DNA of 64,000 bases from Kosakonia quasisacchari (GCF_004331415.1 NZ_SJOP01000002.1:248001-312000), one strand, 5' to 3'. Counted from the stretch's first letter, positions 10,758 through 23,063 are shown. Program-made: numbers and translations. The notes: generated from the letters alone by a model not told the origin.

Positions 10758-11293
10758 CGCATCACTATCAACAACTCATTGATATTTTTGACGGCTGTTT
10801 TGCCGACGATTTTAATACCCGTCTGATTAAAGGCGACGACGAACCGATCTATCTTCCTGCTGATGCGGATGCACCTTATAACCGCATTGTCTTTGCCCAC
10901 GGTTTTTATGCCAGCGCGTTACATGAGATTTCGCACTGGTGCATTGCGGGTGCGGAGCGGCGCAAGCTGGTTGATTTTGGTTACTGGTATTGCCCGGACG
11001 GACGCGATGCGGCGACGCAGGGGAAATTCGAAGATGTTGAAGTCAAACCGCAGGCGTTTGACTGGTTGTTCTGCGTGGCGGCGGGTTTCCCGTTTAACGT
11101 CAGTTGCGACAATCTGGAAGGCGATTTCGAACCCGATCGCATCGTGTTCCAGCGCCGCGTGCATGCACAGGTGATGGCGTATCTGGAGCAGGGCATTCCT
11201 GAACGTCCGGCGCGTTTTATTAAAGCACTACAAGATTATTACCAGACGCCGCCCTTAGCGGCTGCACAGTTCCCGTGGCCGGAAGATCTGTAA
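10754..11293 (+). CDS. epmC: Elongation factor P hydroxylase EpmC
   Basis: Hydroxylates the beta-lysylated Lys34 of EF-P, the last step of its modification in Enterobacteriaceae. 179 residues (E. coli YfcM 182). The metal-binding HEISH (H57, E58, H61) is present, with GFYASALHEISHWCIAG around it. A 4-bp ATGA overlap with yfcA indicates translational coupling. Confidence 0.93.
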   Translation: MTHHYQQLIDIFDGCFADDFNTRLIKGDDEPIYLPADADAPYNRIVFAHGFYASALHEISHWCIAGAERRKLVDFGYWYCPDGRDAATQGKFEDVEVKPQAFDWLFCVAAGFPFNVSCDNLEGDFEPDRIVFQRRVHAQVMAYLEQGIPERPARFIKALQDYYQTPPLAAAQFPWPEDL

Positions 11294-11320
11294 GGCCATA
11301 TTTTCAAGAGAGGAAGAGAG

Positions 11321-11599
11321 ATGATCGCGGAGTTTGAATCACGCATTCTGGCGTTAATAGATAACATGGTGGACCACGCCAGTGATGATGAGCTGTTCGC
11401 GGGCGGTTATCTGCGCGGCCACCTGACGCTGGCGGTGGCGGAGCTGGAGAGCGGCGATGACCATGCGCCGGAAACCCTGTACGGAAAAGTGACCACCAGT
11501 GTGCAAACCGCTATTCAGGCGGGGGAATTATCGCCGCGCGATCAGGCGCTGGTGCTTGGCATGTGGGAAAACCTGTATCAGCAGGCAAAATCGCACTAA
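11321..11599 (+). CDS. yfcL: YfcL family protein
   Basis: Protein of 92 residues with no known function, the same length as E. coli YfcL. Acidic and helical ([20 protein letters not shown], then [17 protein letters not shown]). Ribosome site AGAGGAAGAGAG. It ends the aroC-mepA-yfcA-epmC-yfcL run and is followed by a strong bidirectional hairpin. Confidence 0.88.
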   Translation: MIAEFESRILALIDNMVDHASDDELFAGGYLRGHLTLAVAELESGDDHAPETLYGKVTTSVQTAIQAGELSPRDQALVLGMWENLYQQAKSH

Positions 11600-11603
11600 G
11601 CCG

Positions 11604-11635
11604 TTTTTTCCCTCTCCATTCAGGAGAGGGAAAAT
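11604..11635. terminator. Bidirectional terminator between yfcL and mnmC
   Basis: A perfect 12-bp stem TTTTCCCTCTCC/GGAGAGGGAAAA with a 5-nt loop separates two convergent genes. It has a U tract in either direction. Confidence 0.85.
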
Positions 11636-11642
11636 ATCCACT

Positions 11643-13643
11643 TCATTTCACCGCTTTACCCTTCAATAACTTTCTGACCCATAAACGGTTCGGGTTCATG
11701 GCTGCCAGTGTTTCGCCGTCCAGCGGGATGGGTTCATTGCTCATTTGCGATGCCAGGATTTCTGCCGCCAGCGGCGCGCTGCAAAGCCCGCGTGAACCCA
11801 GTGCTCCCAGCATAAATAGGCCGTCATAGACCGGCGCGCTGACGGCTGTTTCGGCGTGTTCTGCAAGTGAGGCATAAGCGTTAAGCGTTGCGTCGTAATC
11901 CGCTACGTTACCGACCATTGGTAGATGATCGCGCGTGGCACAGCGCACCCCGCAGCGTGCGTCGCCCGCGCTGACATCCACCTCTTTGGCCCATGAAGCC
12001 TGCGGGAAGCAATCAATCAAGCGCTGGCGGTTCTGCTGCTGATCGGCTTCGCTGTAGACGGTTTCCTGCTGACCGCGGTGATAGCTTGCGCCGATACAGT
12101 GCTGCTGATGGTGCGGGTTTTGCGGCGTCAGATAGCCGTCATAACACAGCACCTGGCGCAACGGGCTGAGCTGAGATGTGGTGGGAATATGGCTAACCTG
12201 GCCTGCCACCGGGTAAACCGGCAGTTTTTCCGTTTGCGGGAAGTGGTGAATGCGGTGCCCATTTGCCAGCACCACGGCGGCATGCTGACGTAATTCGCCG
12301 TGTTTGAAATGCAGTTGCCAGTGATTATCTTTAGCCGTTAATTGCCCGGCATCATGACCATAGTGCACCTGCAAGCCCTGTTCGCAAGCCAGCGCGATGG
12401 TCGCTGCCGTGAGCTGCGCCGGGCAGAGCCAGCCGCCAGCCGGGTAAGTGATGCCGCCGCAGCCGGTTTCCACGCCGCAGAGCGCATCGGCCTCATTTGC
12501 CTCAATGCGCCTGGCGAGTTCCGGGGGGAGATCCAGCGTCAGCATCTGTTCGATTTTGTGTTGGCTTTTTTCATCCCAGCCGAGTTGCGTGACGCCACAC
12601 CACTGATGGTCGAATTCAACGGGAAGCGCGTCGTACACGCGGCGGGCAAACGTAAAGGCCGCCGGGAAGAAGCGCGCCAGTGCGGGATCGTGCGCGCTGA
12701 GCAAAGGATAGAGTGCGCCCTGGCGGTTGCCGGATGCGCCCTCGGCAGGAACGTCATCGGCGCAATACAGCGTGACCTGCCAGCCGCGACGCAGTAACGC
12801 CAGTGACAACAGAGCACTGGCAACGCCGCCGCCAATTAATGCCACCTCGCGTTTCTCTGTGCCGCTGCGGGCAAACCACGGCGCACGAACAGCCGGCGCT
12901 TGCGGGTTTTCCATCACTCCCGTGAGCATTTCGCGTTTGCGACCAAAACCTTTGCTTTTGCGCATGGTAAAACCCGCCTCTTGCAGACCACGCCGGACAA
13001 AACCCGCCGAGGTAAAGGTCGCCAGCGTACCGCCTGGTCTTGCAAGGCGCGCCATCGCCTGAAACAGATTTTGTGTCCACATGTCCGGGTTTTTGGCGGG
13101 CGCGAACCCATCAAGAAACCAGGCATCCACGCATTGGTTAAGCGAATCGTCCAGCGTATCGGTCAGTTCGTTGATATCACCAAACCATAAATCGAGCGTT
13201 ACGCGACCGCCATCCAGTAACAGACGATGGCAACCGGCAAAAGGCAGCGGCCACTGCGCTTGCAGTTGTTCTGCCCAGCTCGCCAGTTCCGGCCAGTGGG
13301 CATGCGCTTTACGGAGATCGTCGCGGGTGAGCGGAAATTTTTCAAAACTGATGAAATGTAATCTTTCCAGGGTAGCGTCGGGGTTAACTGCGCGAAACAT
13401 CGTAAACGCCTGCCAGAGGGTAAGGAAGTTCAGGCCGGTGCCGAAACCGCTCTCCGCGACCACAAACAGCGGGCGCGGGTGGTCAGGAAAACGGTGTTCA
13501 AGACGGTTGCCGCCGAGAAAAACATAACGCGTCTCTTCCAGCCCGTTATCATTGGAGAAGTAGACATCGTCAAAATCTCGGGAAACAGGTGTACCCTCAG
13601 CGTTGAATTCCAGGTTGGCGGATTGTATAGCGGTTTGTTTCAC
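11643..13643 (-). CDS. mnmC: Bifunctional tRNA mnm5s2U biosynthesis protein MnmC
   Basis: Completes 5-methylaminomethyl-2-thiouridine at the wobble base of several tRNAs. 666 residues from the GTG start at 13641-13643, which gives the conserved N-terminus [18 protein letters not shown]. coli mnmC also uses GTG. An in-frame ATG 60 bp upstream would add an unconserved peptide overlapping the fabB promoter. Residues 1 to about 250 are the SAM methyltransferase ([26 protein letters not shown]). From about 270 is the FAD-dependent oxidase ([19 protein letters not shown]-terminal [12 protein letters not shown]). Confidence 0.95.
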   Translation of the reverse strand: MKQTAIQSANLEFNAEGTPVSRDFDDVYFSNDNGLEETRYVFLGGNRLEHRFPDHPRPLFVVAESGFGTGLNFLTLWQAFTMFRAVNPDATLERLHFISFEKFPLTRDDLRKAHAHWPELASWAEQLQAQWPLPFAGCHRLLLDGGRVTLDLWFGDINELTDTLDDSLNQCVDAWFLDGFAPAKNPDMWTQNLFQAMARLARPGGTLATFTSAGFVRRGLQEAGFTMRKSKGFGRKREMLTGVMENPQAPAVRAPWFARSGTEKREVALIGGGVASALLSLALLRRGWQVTLYCADDVPAEGASGNRQGALYPLLSAHDPALARFFPAAFTFARRVYDALPVEFDHQWCGVTQLGWDEKSQHKIEQMLTLDLPPELARRIEANEADALCGVETGCGGITYPAGGWLCPAQLTAATIALACEQGLQVHYGHDAGQLTAKDNHWQLHFKHGELRQHAAVVLANGHRIHHFPQTEKLPVYPVAGQVSHIPTTSQLSPLRQVLCYDGYLTPQNPHHQQHCIGASYHRGQQETVYSEADQQQNRQRLIDCFPQASWAKEVDVSAGDARCGVRCATRDHLPMVGNVADYDATLNAYASLAEHAETAVSAPVYDGLFMLGALGSRGLCSAPLAAEILASQMSNEPIPLDGETLAAMNPNRLWVRKLLKGKAVK

Positions 13644-13719
13644 GTAAGTTACTCGTCCATCAAGCAGTGTCACGATCTTAACGAGGGACAAAGAAAGGCG
13701 CAAATTTCCTCAGAAATTG

Positions 13720-13736
13720 TCTGATCGGACTTGTTC
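13720..13736. promoter_or_regulatory. FadR-like activator site of fabB
   Basis: TCTGATCGGACTTGTTC resembles the FadR operator and sits directly upstream of and into the -35 region. This matches the known E. coli arrangement, where FadR activates fabB. Confidence 0.65.
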
Positions 13737-13759
13737 GGCGTACAAGTGTACGCTATCTT
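13731..13759 (+). promoter_or_regulatory. fabB promoter with FabR palindrome in the spacer
   Basis: A -35 TTGTTC (13731-13736) and a -10 TATCTT (13754-13759) are separated by 17 bp. A perfect inverted repeat GCGTACA-ag-TGTACGC (13738-13753) fills the spacer and matches the FabR operator known for fabA and fabB. FabR represses unsaturated fatty acid synthesis. Confidence 0.75.
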
Positions 13760-13799
13760 GCGACTCGAAACTTAATTAGTGCGACTTTAGGGGTATTGA

Positions 13800-15014
13800 A
13801 TGAAACGTGCAGTGATTACTGGCTTGGGCATCGTTTCCAGCATTGGTAACAACCAGCAGGAAGTCCTGGCATCCCTGCGTGAAGGACGCTCAGGGATCAC
13901 ATTCTCTCAGGAATTCAAAGATTCCGGCATGCGCAGCCACGTATGGGGTAACGTTAAACTGGACACCACTGGTTTGATTGACCGTAAAGTGGTTCGTTTC
14001 ATGAACGATGCCTCTATCTATTCCTATCTCTCCATGCAGCAGGCGATTGACGATGCTGGCCTGAAAGACGAAGTTTATCAGAACAACCCGCGCGTGGGCC
14101 TGATTGCAGGTTCTGGCGGTTCGTCTAAATCTCAGGTTTTCGGCGCAGATGCAATGCGCAGCCCGCGTGGTCTGAAAGCGGTGGGGCCGTATGTGGTCAC
14201 CAAAGCGATGGCGTCTGCGGTTTCCGCTTGTCTCGCAACACCGTTCAAAATTCATGGCGTTAACTACTCGATCAGTTCAGCGTGTGCGACGTCCGCGCAC
14301 TGTATCGGTAACGCGGTAGAGCAGATTCAACTGGGCAAACAGGACATCGTTTTTGCTGGCGGCGGCGAAGAGCTGTGCTGGGAAATGGCTTGCGAGTTCG
14401 ACGCGATGGGCGCGCTCTCTACCAAATACAACGAAACCCCGGATAAAGCTTCCCGTACTTATGATACGCATCGTGACGGTTTTGTTATCGCGGGCGGCGG
14501 CGGTATGGTTGTGGTTGAAGAGCTGGAGCACGCGCTGGCGCGCGGCGCGCACATTTATGCGGAAATCGTTGGCTACGGCGCGACCTCCGATGGTGCAGAC
14601 ATGGTGGCGCCATCAGGCGAAGGCGCAGTGCGCTGCATGAAGATGGCGATGCACGGCGTTGACACCCCGATCGACTATCTGAACTCCCACGGGACTTCCA
14701 CGCCGGTTGGCGACGTGAAAGAACTGGGCGCAATCCGCGAAGTGTTCGGCGACAACAGCCCGGCGATTTCCGCGACCAAAGCGATGACCGGTCACTCTCT
14801 GGGCGCCGCTGGCGTACAGGAAGCGATCTACTCCCTGCTGATGCTGGAGCACGGCTTTATCGCGCCGAGCATCAACATTGAAGAGCTGGATGAGCAGGCA
14901 GCAGGCCTGAACATCGTGACTAAACCGAAGGATGCGACGCTGACCACCGTCATGTCTAACAGCTTCGGTTTTGGCGGCACGAACGCCACTTTGGTGATGC
15001 GCAAACTGAAATAA
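13800..15014 (+). CDS. fabB: 3-oxoacyl-[acyl-carrier-protein] synthase I (FabB)
   Basis: Beta-ketoacyl-ACP synthase I, which elongates acyl chains and is required for unsaturated fatty acids. 404 residues (E. coli 406). The catalytic Cys162 lies in [10 protein letters not shown], with the His residues in [11 protein letters not shown] and TGHSLGAAG and the C-terminal GFGGTNAT loop. The loop after residue 105 reads [12 protein letters not shown], one residue shorter than in E. coli. It is transcribed away from mnmC under a FadR/FabR-type promoter and ends at a strong terminator. Confidence 0.97.
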   Translation: MKRAVITGLGIVSSIGNNQQEVLASLREGRSGITFSQEFKDSGMRSHVWGNVKLDTTGLIDRKVVRFMNDASIYSYLSMQQAIDDAGLKDEVYQNNPRVGLIAGSGGSSKSQVFGADAMRSPRGLKAVGPYVVTKAMASAVSACLATPFKIHGVNYSISSACATSAHCIGNAVEQIQLGKQDIVFAGGGEELCWEMACEFDAMGALSTKYNETPDKASRTYDTHRDGFVIAGGGGMVVVEELEHALARGAHIYAEIVGYGATSDGADMVAPSGEGAVRCMKMAMHGVDTPIDYLNSHGTSTPVGDVKELGAIREVFGDNSPAISATKAMTGHSLGAAGVQEAIYSLLMLEHGFIAPSINIEELDEQAAGLNIVTKPKDATLTTVMSNSFGFGGTNATLVMRKLK

Positions 15015-15034
15015 GTTTGTCTGACTGCGAGAAG

Positions 15035-15057
15035 GGGAGCCTGAGGCTCCCTTTTTT
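15035..15057 (+). terminator. Rho-independent terminator of fabB
   Basis: GGGAGCC-TGA-GGCTCCC is followed by six T residues, 20 bp after the fabB stop. Confidence 0.88.
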
Positions 15058-15363
15058 ATTGTCCACTTACAACCATGCCTTGTGGTCAGCAACAGGTTTT
15101 TAGAGTGAACGCTAACCGAACTGGCAGCGGCTTTTTTAGAACCTTTAGTTCGTTCCCTGGCGGCGAAAGCAATGACGCCTTTGGACGAAGTATTTTTACG
15201 CGTTGACAACCCGCCGCGACGACAGGCAAACTCCTCCCGCAACATTATCCGCACGATAATGCGTAAGCGTTTAACGTTAACCAACGCACCTTAATCCTGA
15301 AACTCAGGTAGAGGGGGCGTGGTACTTCCAAATCCCGCCTTACTCTGCGTTATGGAGTAATGC
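15058..15363. other. fabB-yfcJ intergenic region, no gene recognised
   Basis: Past the fabB terminator lie about 300 bp without a convincing gene. There is a small hairpin CATTATC-cgcac-GATAATG near 15244-15262. A lysine/arginine-rich open reading on the minus strand crosses the fabB terminator and has no ribosome site. The last part carries the yfcJ Shine-Dalgarno TGGAG at 15353. Confidence 0.5.
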
Positions 15364-16545
15364 ATGTCTGCAGAAACACACTCTGTTAGTTCCTCTTCAG
15401 CGAATGTCTCGCTGTTTCGCATTGCTTTCGCGGTGTTTCTCACCTATATGACCGTTGGGCTGCCGTTGCCGGTGATCCCGCTGTTTGTTCACCACCAGCT
15501 CGGCTACGGTAACACGATGGTCGGCATCGCTGTGGGAGTTCAGTTTCTTGCCACCGTCTTAACGCGCGGCTACGCCGGGCGACTGGCGGATCAGTTCGGC
15601 GCCAAACGTTCGGCGTTGCAGGGGATGTTTGCCTGCGCGCTTGCTGGCGTGGCGTGGTTGCTGGCGGCATTATTGCCGGTTGAACCGATGGCGAAATTCG
15701 CGCTGTTGGTGGTGGGGCGTTTAATTCTCGGCTTTGGTGAAAGCCAGTTACTGACCGGAACGCTGACCTGGGGCATGGGGCTGGTGGGCCCGGCGCGATC
15801 CGGCAAAGTGATGTCGTGGAACGGGATGGCAATTTATGGCGCACTGGCAGCCGGTGCGCCGCTGGGACTCTTGATCCACAGCCGGTTCGGTTTTGCGACG
15901 CTGGCCGCGACCACTATCGCGTTACCGTTTATCGCCTGGGCGTTTAACGGCAGTGTGCGTAAAGTTCCGGCACACCCTGGTGAACGTCCGTCGCTGTGGA
16001 GCGTGGTTGGGCTTGTCTGGCAGCCAGGTCTTGGGCTGGCGTTACAGGGCGTCGGCTTTGCGGTTATTGGCACTTTTGTTTCGCTCTATTTCGCCAGCAA
16101 CGGCTGGTCAATGGCGGGCTTTACCTTGACCGCCTTTGGCGGTGCGTTTGTGCTGATGCGCATTCTGTTTGGCTGGATGCCGGATCGGTTTGGCGGTGTT
16201 CGGGTGGCGATAGCCTCGCTGATGGTTGAAACCGTGGGTTTGCTGTTGCTGTGGCAGGCGCACGATGCGTGGGCGGCGCTGCTTGGCGCGGCGTTAACCG
16301 GCTGCGGTTGTTCGCTGATATTCCCGGCACTCGGTGTGGAAGTGGTGAAACGCGTGCCACCGCAGGTGCGCGGCACGGCGCTCGGCGGTTATGCCGCGTT
16401 TCAGGACATCTCGTATGCCTTTACCGGTCCGTTGACTGGCCTGCTGGCCACGTCGCTGGGTTATCCGTCGGTCTTCCTTGCCGGGGCTATCTCCGCGGTG
16501 ACCGGGATTATCGTGACGTTAATCGCTTTCCGCTCACGTAAATAG
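15364..16545 (+). CDS. yfcJ: MFS transporter YfcJ (arabinose-efflux-like)
   Basis: Major facilitator superfamily membrane protein; 393 residues, closely matching E. coli YfcJ (392). About twelve hydrophobic segments are visible, with the loop 2-3 motif [14 protein letters not shown] and the mirror motif [14 protein letters not shown] hydrophilic N-terminal tail precedes the first helix ([17 protein letters not shown]). Substrate unknown; related proteins export sugars or drugs. The ATG at 15364 follows a TGGAG ribosome site. Confidence 0.9.
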   Translation: MSAETHSVSSSSANVSLFRIAFAVFLTYMTVGLPLPVIPLFVHHQLGYGNTMVGIAVGVQFLATVLTRGYAGRLADQFGAKRSALQGMFACALAGVAWLLAALLPVEPMAKFALLVVGRLILGFGESQLLTGTLTWGMGLVGPARSGKVMSWNGMAIYGALAAGAPLGLLIHSRFGFATLAATTIALPFIAWAFNGSVRKVPAHPGERPSLWSVVGLVWQPGLGLALQGVGFAVIGTFVSLYFASNGWSMAGFTLTAFGGAFVLMRILFGWMPDRFGGVRVAIASLMVETVGLLLLWQAHDAWAALLGAALTGCGCSLIFPALGVEVVKRVPPQVRGTALGGYAAFQDISYAFTGPLTGLLATSLGYPSVFLAGAISAVTGIIVTLIAFRSRK

Positions 16546-16566
16546 CGCAGAAAACGGCAGCAATAA

Positions 16567-18096
<1,530 letters not shown>

Positions 18097-18102
18097 AAGC
18101 GA

Positions 18103-18129
18103 ATCCCCTCCAGCGGAGGGGATTTTTTT
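18103..18129. terminator. Terminator between GH1 gene and flk
   Basis: ATCCCCTCC-agc-GGAGGGGAT is followed by a run of T, a few bases after the GH1 stop and at the end of the convergent flk gene. Confidence 0.87.
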
Positions 18130-19138
18130 AACTGAGTAGCCAGAAAAGAAACGCCACGATCAGCAGGGCGATAAAGAAGAAACCCGGACGGGTGGAAATT
18201 GCTTTAACCGTCTCCACAATCGGTGCCACAAATGGGCTGTAAATCGGCTGAATATCGCGCACTTCAATCATCCCCGACGCCCGCTCGGTGCGGCGCAGGA
18301 AGACCTGATTAAGAATATCCTGCACTTGCGCGGTGGTTAGCACGGTCTGCGGCGTCGCTTGCCAGGTTTGCTGTGCGTACTCGGTAATGCTGCGCATCTC
18401 GTTGTTATCCAACGGCTGCTTCAGCACGGTCTGGATGATATGCAGCGTCGGTGCGGGATGCGTGCTCAATGTCTGGCGTGCCTGCAACCAGGTCATCAGC
18501 GGCGTAAAGTGTTTTGCCGGGATCAGCTCGCCGTTTTTCACGCCGGAAAGCTCCAGCATTGACTGCCAGATAAGCTTGCCGGATTCGCCCGTCGCCGCCG
18601 CCAGTTTGGTGACCGCCTGGTTGAGCGAGTTGTGCTCCGCGGGCAGCAATGGGCGCTCGGTTGCCGGGCGCTGTTGCGGCTGCGGAATAGTTATCTGGTT
18701 GTTTTGCAACATTGTCAGCACAGTTTTCAACTGCTGCGGCGTCAGATGGCTTAGCGCCGTCTGCCCGAACTGCTGGCGAATAAAATCACTCACCGCCTGG
18801 CGATTATTCCCCTGGCTCAACAGCTCCGTCAACTGTGAAACCACCTGGCGATTTGTGTGGTTTTGTGTTGCCGTCTCTACGCGCTGGTTGAGGTTCTGTT
18901 CCGCTGCTGGAAAATGGCGGGAAAGCAGCGGCGTGTCGTTCTTCAGCCCTAAATCGTGCTTAACGCCCGCCCAGACTTCTGCGCTCTGCTGCTGGGTTAG
19001 CGCAATCAGGCGAATAACCAGACGCTCCAGCACGGTGCGTTGCATTGTTGATAACGGCTGTTCGCCGATATTATTGGCGGCCTGAGCAGGCTCTTGCCCG
19101 GGAGGGCGCGCGGGGGCACCCTGAATGGGTTGAATCAT
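18128..19138 (-). CDS. flk: Flagella biosynthesis regulator Flk
   Basis: Inner-membrane-anchored protein that monitors flagellar P- and L-ring assembly and prevents premature FlgM export. 336 residues (E. coli 331). The Pro/Gln-rich N-terminus (MIQPIQGAPARPPGQ) is followed by a long cytoplasmic part with PLLSRHFPAAEQNLNQR and LLPAEHNSLNQAVTKLAAATGES. A single C-terminal hydrophobic anchor (about 315-335) follows. Its presence supports a flagellated host. It is divergent from pdxB. Confidence 0.93.
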   Translation of the reverse strand: MIQPIQGAPARPPGQEPAQAANNIGEQPLSTMQRTVLERLVIRLIALTQQQSAEVWAGVKHDLGLKNDTPLLSRHFPAAEQNLNQRVETATQNHTNRQVVSQLTELLSQGNNRQAVSDFIRQQFGQTALSHLTPQQLKTVLTMLQNNQITIPQPQQRPATERPLLPAEHNSLNQAVTKLAAATGESGKLIWQSMLELSGVKNGELIPAKHFTPLMTWLQARQTLSTHPAPTLHIIQTVLKQPLDNNEMRSITEYAQQTWQATPQTVLTTAQVQDILNQVFLRRTERASGMIEVRDIQPIYSPFVAPIVETVKAISTRPGFFFIALLIVAFLFWLLS

Positions 19139-19246
19139 GGTTTCCTCTTACTCTCGCGTGGCGGTGGCGGCATTGCGGGTATGCCCGGCCGCGAGATTAT
19201 GGCACACTTGCGCGCTCAACTCCCGTTCTCAAACAGGTACTGAAGC

Positions 19247-20383
19247 GTGAAAATCCTTGTTGATGAAAATATGCCTTACGCCCGCGATCTTTTTAGTCGT
19301 CTGGGTGAGGTTAAAGCGGTTCCCGGTCGCCCGATTCCCGTAGCGGAACTGGCTGATGCGGACGCCTTAATGGTGCGCTCTGTCACGAAGGTGAATGACG
19401 GTTTATTACAGGGCACGGGGATCAAATTTGTCGGCACGGCGACGGCGGGTACCGACCATGTTGATGAGGCGTTTTTGCAACAGGCGGGAATTGCCTTTTC
19501 CGCCGCACCGGGTTGTAACGCGATTGCGGTCGTCGAATATGTTTTCTCCTCGCTGCTGATGCTGGCGGAGCGCGATGGCTTTGCGTTGCAGGATCGCACC
19601 GTGGGGATCGTTGGCGTAGGTAACGTGGGTGGTCGCCTGCAGACGCGGCTGGAAGCGTTCGGCGTTCGCACATTGTTATGCGATCCGCCGCGCGCCGATC
19701 GTGGCGATGAAGGGGATTTCCGCAGCCTGGATGAACTGGTGCGCGAAGCCGATGTGCTGACATTCCATACGCCGCTGTTTAAAGACGGGCTGTATAAAAC
19801 GCTGCACCTGGCCGATGACGCGCTGCTTTCTCGCCTGAAGCCTGGCACAATTCTGATAAATGCCTGTCGCGGGCCGGTGGTGGATAACGCTGCGCTGCTG
19901 CACCATTTGCAGGCCGGGCAGGCGTTGAGCGTGGTGCTGGACGTTTGGGAGCCGGAGCCGGATCTGAATGTCGATTTGCTTAACCTCGTTGATATCGGTA
20001 CGGCGCATATCGCCGGTTACACTCTTGAAGGCAAAGCGCGCGGCACCACGCAGGTGTTTGAAGCCTTTAGCGATTTTATCGGCAAGCGCCAGCAAGTGGC
20101 GCTGGATACGCTGCTGCCCGCACCGGAATTTGGCCGCATTACGCTGCATGGTCCGCTTGATCAGTCAACGCTAAAAAGGCTGGTGCATTTGGTGTATGAT
20201 GTGCGCCGCGACGATGCACTGCTGCGAAAAGTAGCGGGCACGCCGGGGGAGTTTGACAAGTTGCGCAAAAATTACTTAGAGCGCCGCGAATGGTCATCGC
20301 TGTATGTGCAGTGCGATGACGCCAGCGCTGCCGCGCTGCTGCAAAAGCTTGGCTTCAACGCCACGCACAACCCGGTTCGTTAA
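19247..20383 (+). CDS. pdxB: Erythronate-4-phosphate dehydrogenase PdxB
   Basis: Second step of pyridoxal 5'-phosphate synthesis: oxidises 4-phospho-D-erythronate. 378 residues, as in E. coli. GTG start giving [16 protein letters not shown]. The NAD-binding GxGxxG is at 123-128 ([10 protein letters not shown]); catalytic Arg208 (NACRGP), Glu237 and His254 (HIAGYT) are all in the expected places. First gene of the pdxB-usg-truA-dedA set. Confidence 0.97.
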   Translation: MKILVDENMPYARDLFSRLGEVKAVPGRPIPVAELADADALMVRSVTKVNDGLLQGTGIKFVGTATAGTDHVDEAFLQQAGIAFSAAPGCNAIAVVEYVFSSLLMLAERDGFALQDRTVGIVGVGNVGGRLQTRLEAFGVRTLLCDPPRADRGDEGDFRSLDELVREADVLTFHTPLFKDGLYKTLHLADDALLSRLKPGTILINACRGPVVDNAALLHHLQAGQALSVVLDVWEPEPDLNVDLLNLVDIGTAHIAGYTLEGKARGTTQVFEAFSDFIGKRQQVALDTLLPAPEFGRITLHGPLDQSTLKRLVHLVYDVRRDDALLRKVAGTPGEFDKLRKNYLERREWSSLYVQCDDASAAALLQKLGFNATHNPVR

Positions 20384-20396
20384 TGTCATCTTAATG

Positions 20397-20432
20397 CTCC
20401 CTGCCGAATACTTCGGCGGGGACGCTTTTTTC
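20397..20432 (+). terminator. Hairpin with T tail between pdxB and usg
   Basis: CCCTGCCGAA and TTCGGCGGGG form a stem of about ten pairs with a short loop, followed by GACGC and six T. It lies 16 bp before the usg ATG, so it is probably a partial terminator or attenuator inside the operon rather than its end. Confidence 0.6.
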
Positions 20433-20447
20433 CTGGAGTAAATCACC

Positions 20448-21461
20448 ATGTCTGAAGGCTGGAATATTGCCGTTCTCGGCGCCACGGGTGCTGTCGGAGA
20501 AGCCTTGATCGCAACGTTAGCGGAGCGCCAGTTCCCGGTTGGCGAATTGTATGCGCTGGCCAGAAGCGAAAGTGCGGGTGAAAACCTGCGTTTTGCCGGT
20601 AAAACCGTGCGTGTGGAGGATGCTGCTGAGTTTGACTGGACGCAGGTGCAACTGGCTTTTTTCGTCGCGGGAGCACAGGCTTCCGAAACATATATTGAAG
20701 AGGCGACTAACGCAGGATGTCTGGTGATCGACACCAGCGGTCTGTTTGCTCTGGAACCCGATGTACCGCTGGTGATGCCGGATGTTAACCCATTCGTACT
20801 GGCGGATTACCGTAATCGCAACATCATTGCCGTGCCGGACAGCCTGACCAGCCAACTGCTGGCGGCGTTGAAACCGCTGATTGATGAAGGTGGTATATCG
20901 CGCATCAGTGTGACCTGTTTACTGTCCGTATCCCGTAATGGCAAGCAGGCGGTGGACGCGCTGGCCGGGCAGAGCGCCAAGCTGTTAAATGGTATCCCGA
21001 TTGATGACGATGACTATTTTGGTCGCCAACTGGCGTTCAATATGCTACCGCTGCTGTCGGACAGCGAAGGCATCGTGCGCGAAGAGCGGGTTCTCATCGA
21101 TCAGATGCGCAAAATTTTGCAGGATGAAGGGCTGATGATCTCGGCTAATTGCGTGCAGTCACCGGTGTTTTACGGCCACGCGCAGATGGTGAACTTTGAA
21201 GCGATGCGCCCGCTGGCGGCGGAAGAGGCTCGTGACGCGTTCAGCCGCGTTGAAGATATTGCGCTCTCTGAAGCGGGGGATTATCCGACCCAGGTCGGCG
21301 ATGCTTCCGGTCAGGCGCATCTTTCTGTGGGTTGCGTGCGTAACGATTACGGTATGCCGGAGCAGGTGCAGTTCTGGTCGGTTGCCGATAACGTGCGTTT
21401 TGGCGGAGCGCTGATGGCGGTGAAAGTTGCCGAAAAACTGGTGCAGGAGTACCTGTACTGA
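20448..21461 (+). CDS. usg: Usg, aspartate-semialdehyde dehydrogenase-like protein
   Basis: Homologue of aspartate-semialdehyde dehydrogenase without known activity; 337 residues as in E. coli. The N-terminal Rossmann motif is intact ([14 protein letters not shown]). The region that should carry the catalytic cysteine (NPNCST in true enzymes) reads VPDSLTSQ, so the nucleophile is replaced by Ser or shifted. This supports a non-catalytic or different role. The stop overlaps the truA ATG by one base. Confidence 0.92.
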   Translation: MSEGWNIAVLGATGAVGEALIATLAERQFPVGELYALARSESAGENLRFAGKTVRVEDAAEFDWTQVQLAFFVAGAQASETYIEEATNAGCLVIDTSGLFALEPDVPLVMPDVNPFVLADYRNRNIIAVPDSLTSQLLAALKPLIDEGGISRISVTCLLSVSRNGKQAVDALAGQSAKLLNGIPIDDDDYFGRQLAFNMLPLLSDSEGIVREERVLIDQMRKILQDEGLMISANCVQSPVFYGHAQMVNFEAMRPLAAEEARDAFSRVEDIALSEAGDYPTQVGDASGQAHLSVGCVRNDYGMPEQVQFWSVADNVRFGGALMAVKVAEKLVQEYLY

Positions 21462-22273
21462 TGCAGGACGAGCTGAAAGCGCCGGTCTACAAAATCGCTC
21501 TTGGCATTGAGTACGACGGCAGCAAGTATTACGGCTGGCAGCGTCAGCAGGAAGTACGCAGCGTGCAGGAGAAGCTGGAGAAAGCGCTCTCGCAGGTGGC
21601 TAACGAGCCGATTAATGTGTTCTGCGCCGGACGTACCGACGCAGGTGTGCACGCAACTGGCCAGGTGGTGCACTTTGAAACTACTGCGCTACGCAAAGAC
21701 GCAGCCTGGACGCTGGGCGTAAATGCGAATTTGCCTGGTGACATCGCGGTACGTTGGGTAAAAGATGTCCCGGATGATTTTCATGCGCGTTTTAGCGCTA
21801 CGGCTCGCCGTTACCGCTACGTCATCTACAATCATCGTTTGCGTCCGGCCGTCCTCGGTCATGGCGTTACGCATTATCACCAGCCGCTGGACGCAGAGCG
21901 TATGCACCGTGCGGCGCAGTGCCTGCTTGGTGAAAACGACTTTACCTCGTTTCGGGCGGTGCAGTGCCAGTCGCGTACGCCGTGGCGTAACCTTATGCAT
22001 ATCAACGTCAGCCGCTACGGTGCTTATATTGTGGTCGATATCAAAGCCAATGCCTTTGTACATCATATGGTCAGGAATATTGTCGGCAGCCTGATGGAAG
22101 TAGGCGCCCACAACCAGCCGGAGAGCTGGATAGCAGAGTTGCTGGCGGTAAGGGACAGAACGCTGGCGGCAGCAACGGCGAAAGCGGAAGGGCTCTATCT
22201 GGTGTCGGTGGATTATCCCGCACGCTTTGAGCTTCCCGCTGCGCCAATGGGCCCGCTGTTCCTGGCGGACTAG
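21461..22273 (+). CDS. truA: tRNA pseudouridine(38-40) synthase TruA
   Basis: Converts uridines 38, 39 and 40 of tRNA anticodon stems to pseudouridine. 270 residues, as in E. coli. Catalytic Asp60 is in [14 protein letters not shown]. Other signatures are [14 protein letters not shown] and [13 protein letters not shown]. The start overlaps the usg stop (TGATG). Confidence 0.96.
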   Translation: MQDELKAPVYKIALGIEYDGSKYYGWQRQQEVRSVQEKLEKALSQVANEPINVFCAGRTDAGVHATGQVVHFETTALRKDAAWTLGVNANLPGDIAVRWVKDVPDDFHARFSATARRYRYVIYNHRLRPAVLGHGVTHYHQPLDAERMHRAAQCLLGENDFTSFRAVQCQSRTPWRNLMHINVSRYGAYIVVDIKANAFVHHMVRNIVGSLMEVGAHNQPESWIAELLAVRDRTLAAATAKAEGLYLVSVDYPARFELPAAPMGPLFLAD

Positions 22274-22300
22274 TCGCAATTTAAAAAGGCATAACCAGAC

Positions 22301-22960
22301 ATGGACTTAATACACTTCCTCATTGATTTCATCCTGCATATTGATGTGCACCTGGCGGAGCTGGTAGCGCAATACGGCATCTGGGTTTACGCCATTCTGT
22401 TCCTGATCCTGTTTTGTGAAACCGGCCTGGTGGTGACACCGTTTTTGCCGGGTGATTCGCTGCTGTTTGTTGCTGGCGCGCTGGCCTCGCTCGGCACTAA
22501 CGATCTGAATGTCCATATGATGGTGGTACTGATGTTGGTTGCCGCGATTGCGGGCGATGCGGTGAACTACACCATAGGACGTGTGTTCGGTGAGCGTTTA
22601 TTCAGCAATCCGGATTCAAAGATTTTCCGTCGCAGCTATCTCGATAAAACGCATCAGTTTTATGAGAAACACGGTGGCAAAACGATTATCCTGGCGCGTT
22701 TTGTCCCGATCGTGCGTACTTTTGCACCTTTTGTCGCAGGCATGGGGCATATGTCCTATCGCCACTTCGCGCTGTTCAATGTGGCTGGCGCGCTGCTGTG
22801 GGTGTTACTGTTCACCTACGCAGGATATTTCTTTGGCACCATCCCGGCAATCCAGGAGAATCTTAAGCTGCTGATTGTGGGAATTATCGTGGTGTCTATA
22901 CTTCCCGGAGTGTTTGAAGTTATTCGTCACCGCCGCGCCGCGTCGCGACAGGTAAAATAA
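22301..22960 (+). CDS. dedA: DedA family inner membrane protein
   Basis: Integral membrane protein of the DedA (SNARE-associated/VTT) superfamily, involved in lipid carrier or phospholipid flipping and in proton-motive-force homeostasis. 219 residues, as in E. coli. The conserved membrane-embedded motifs [17 protein letters not shown] and [22 protein letters not shown] are present. Last gene of the pdxB operon. Confidence 0.95.
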   Translation: MDLIHFLIDFILHIDVHLAELVAQYGIWVYAILFLILFCETGLVVTPFLPGDSLLFVAGALASLGTNDLNVHMMVVLMLVAAIAGDAVNYTIGRVFGERLFSNPDSKIFRRSYLDKTHQFYEKHGGKTIILARFVPIVRTFAPFVAGMGHMSYRHFALFNVAGALLWVLLFTYAGYFFGTIPAIQENLKLLIVGIIVVSILPGVFEVIRHRRAASRQVK

Positions 22961-22966
22961 GAAGTC

Positions 22967-22990
22967 AGTGGCGGTTCGACCACTTTTTTA
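22967..22990 (+). terminator. Probable terminator after dedA
   Basis: A short AGTGG/CCACT stem with an 8-nt loop is followed by six T residues, seven bases past dedA. The stem is weak. Confidence 0.5.
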
Positions 22991-23063
22991 TCCCAAGTTG
23001 CGAACCGTTATGTTTTAATGTGCACCATTTATGGGCTACCAGGTTCATGTATAAAGGTTATCA

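Noticed and set aside
14613..15284. Minus-strand open frame running from the fabB-yfcJ gap into fabB
   Set aside because: It crosses the fabB terminator and coding region, has no start signal, and its fabB part is a plain shadow.
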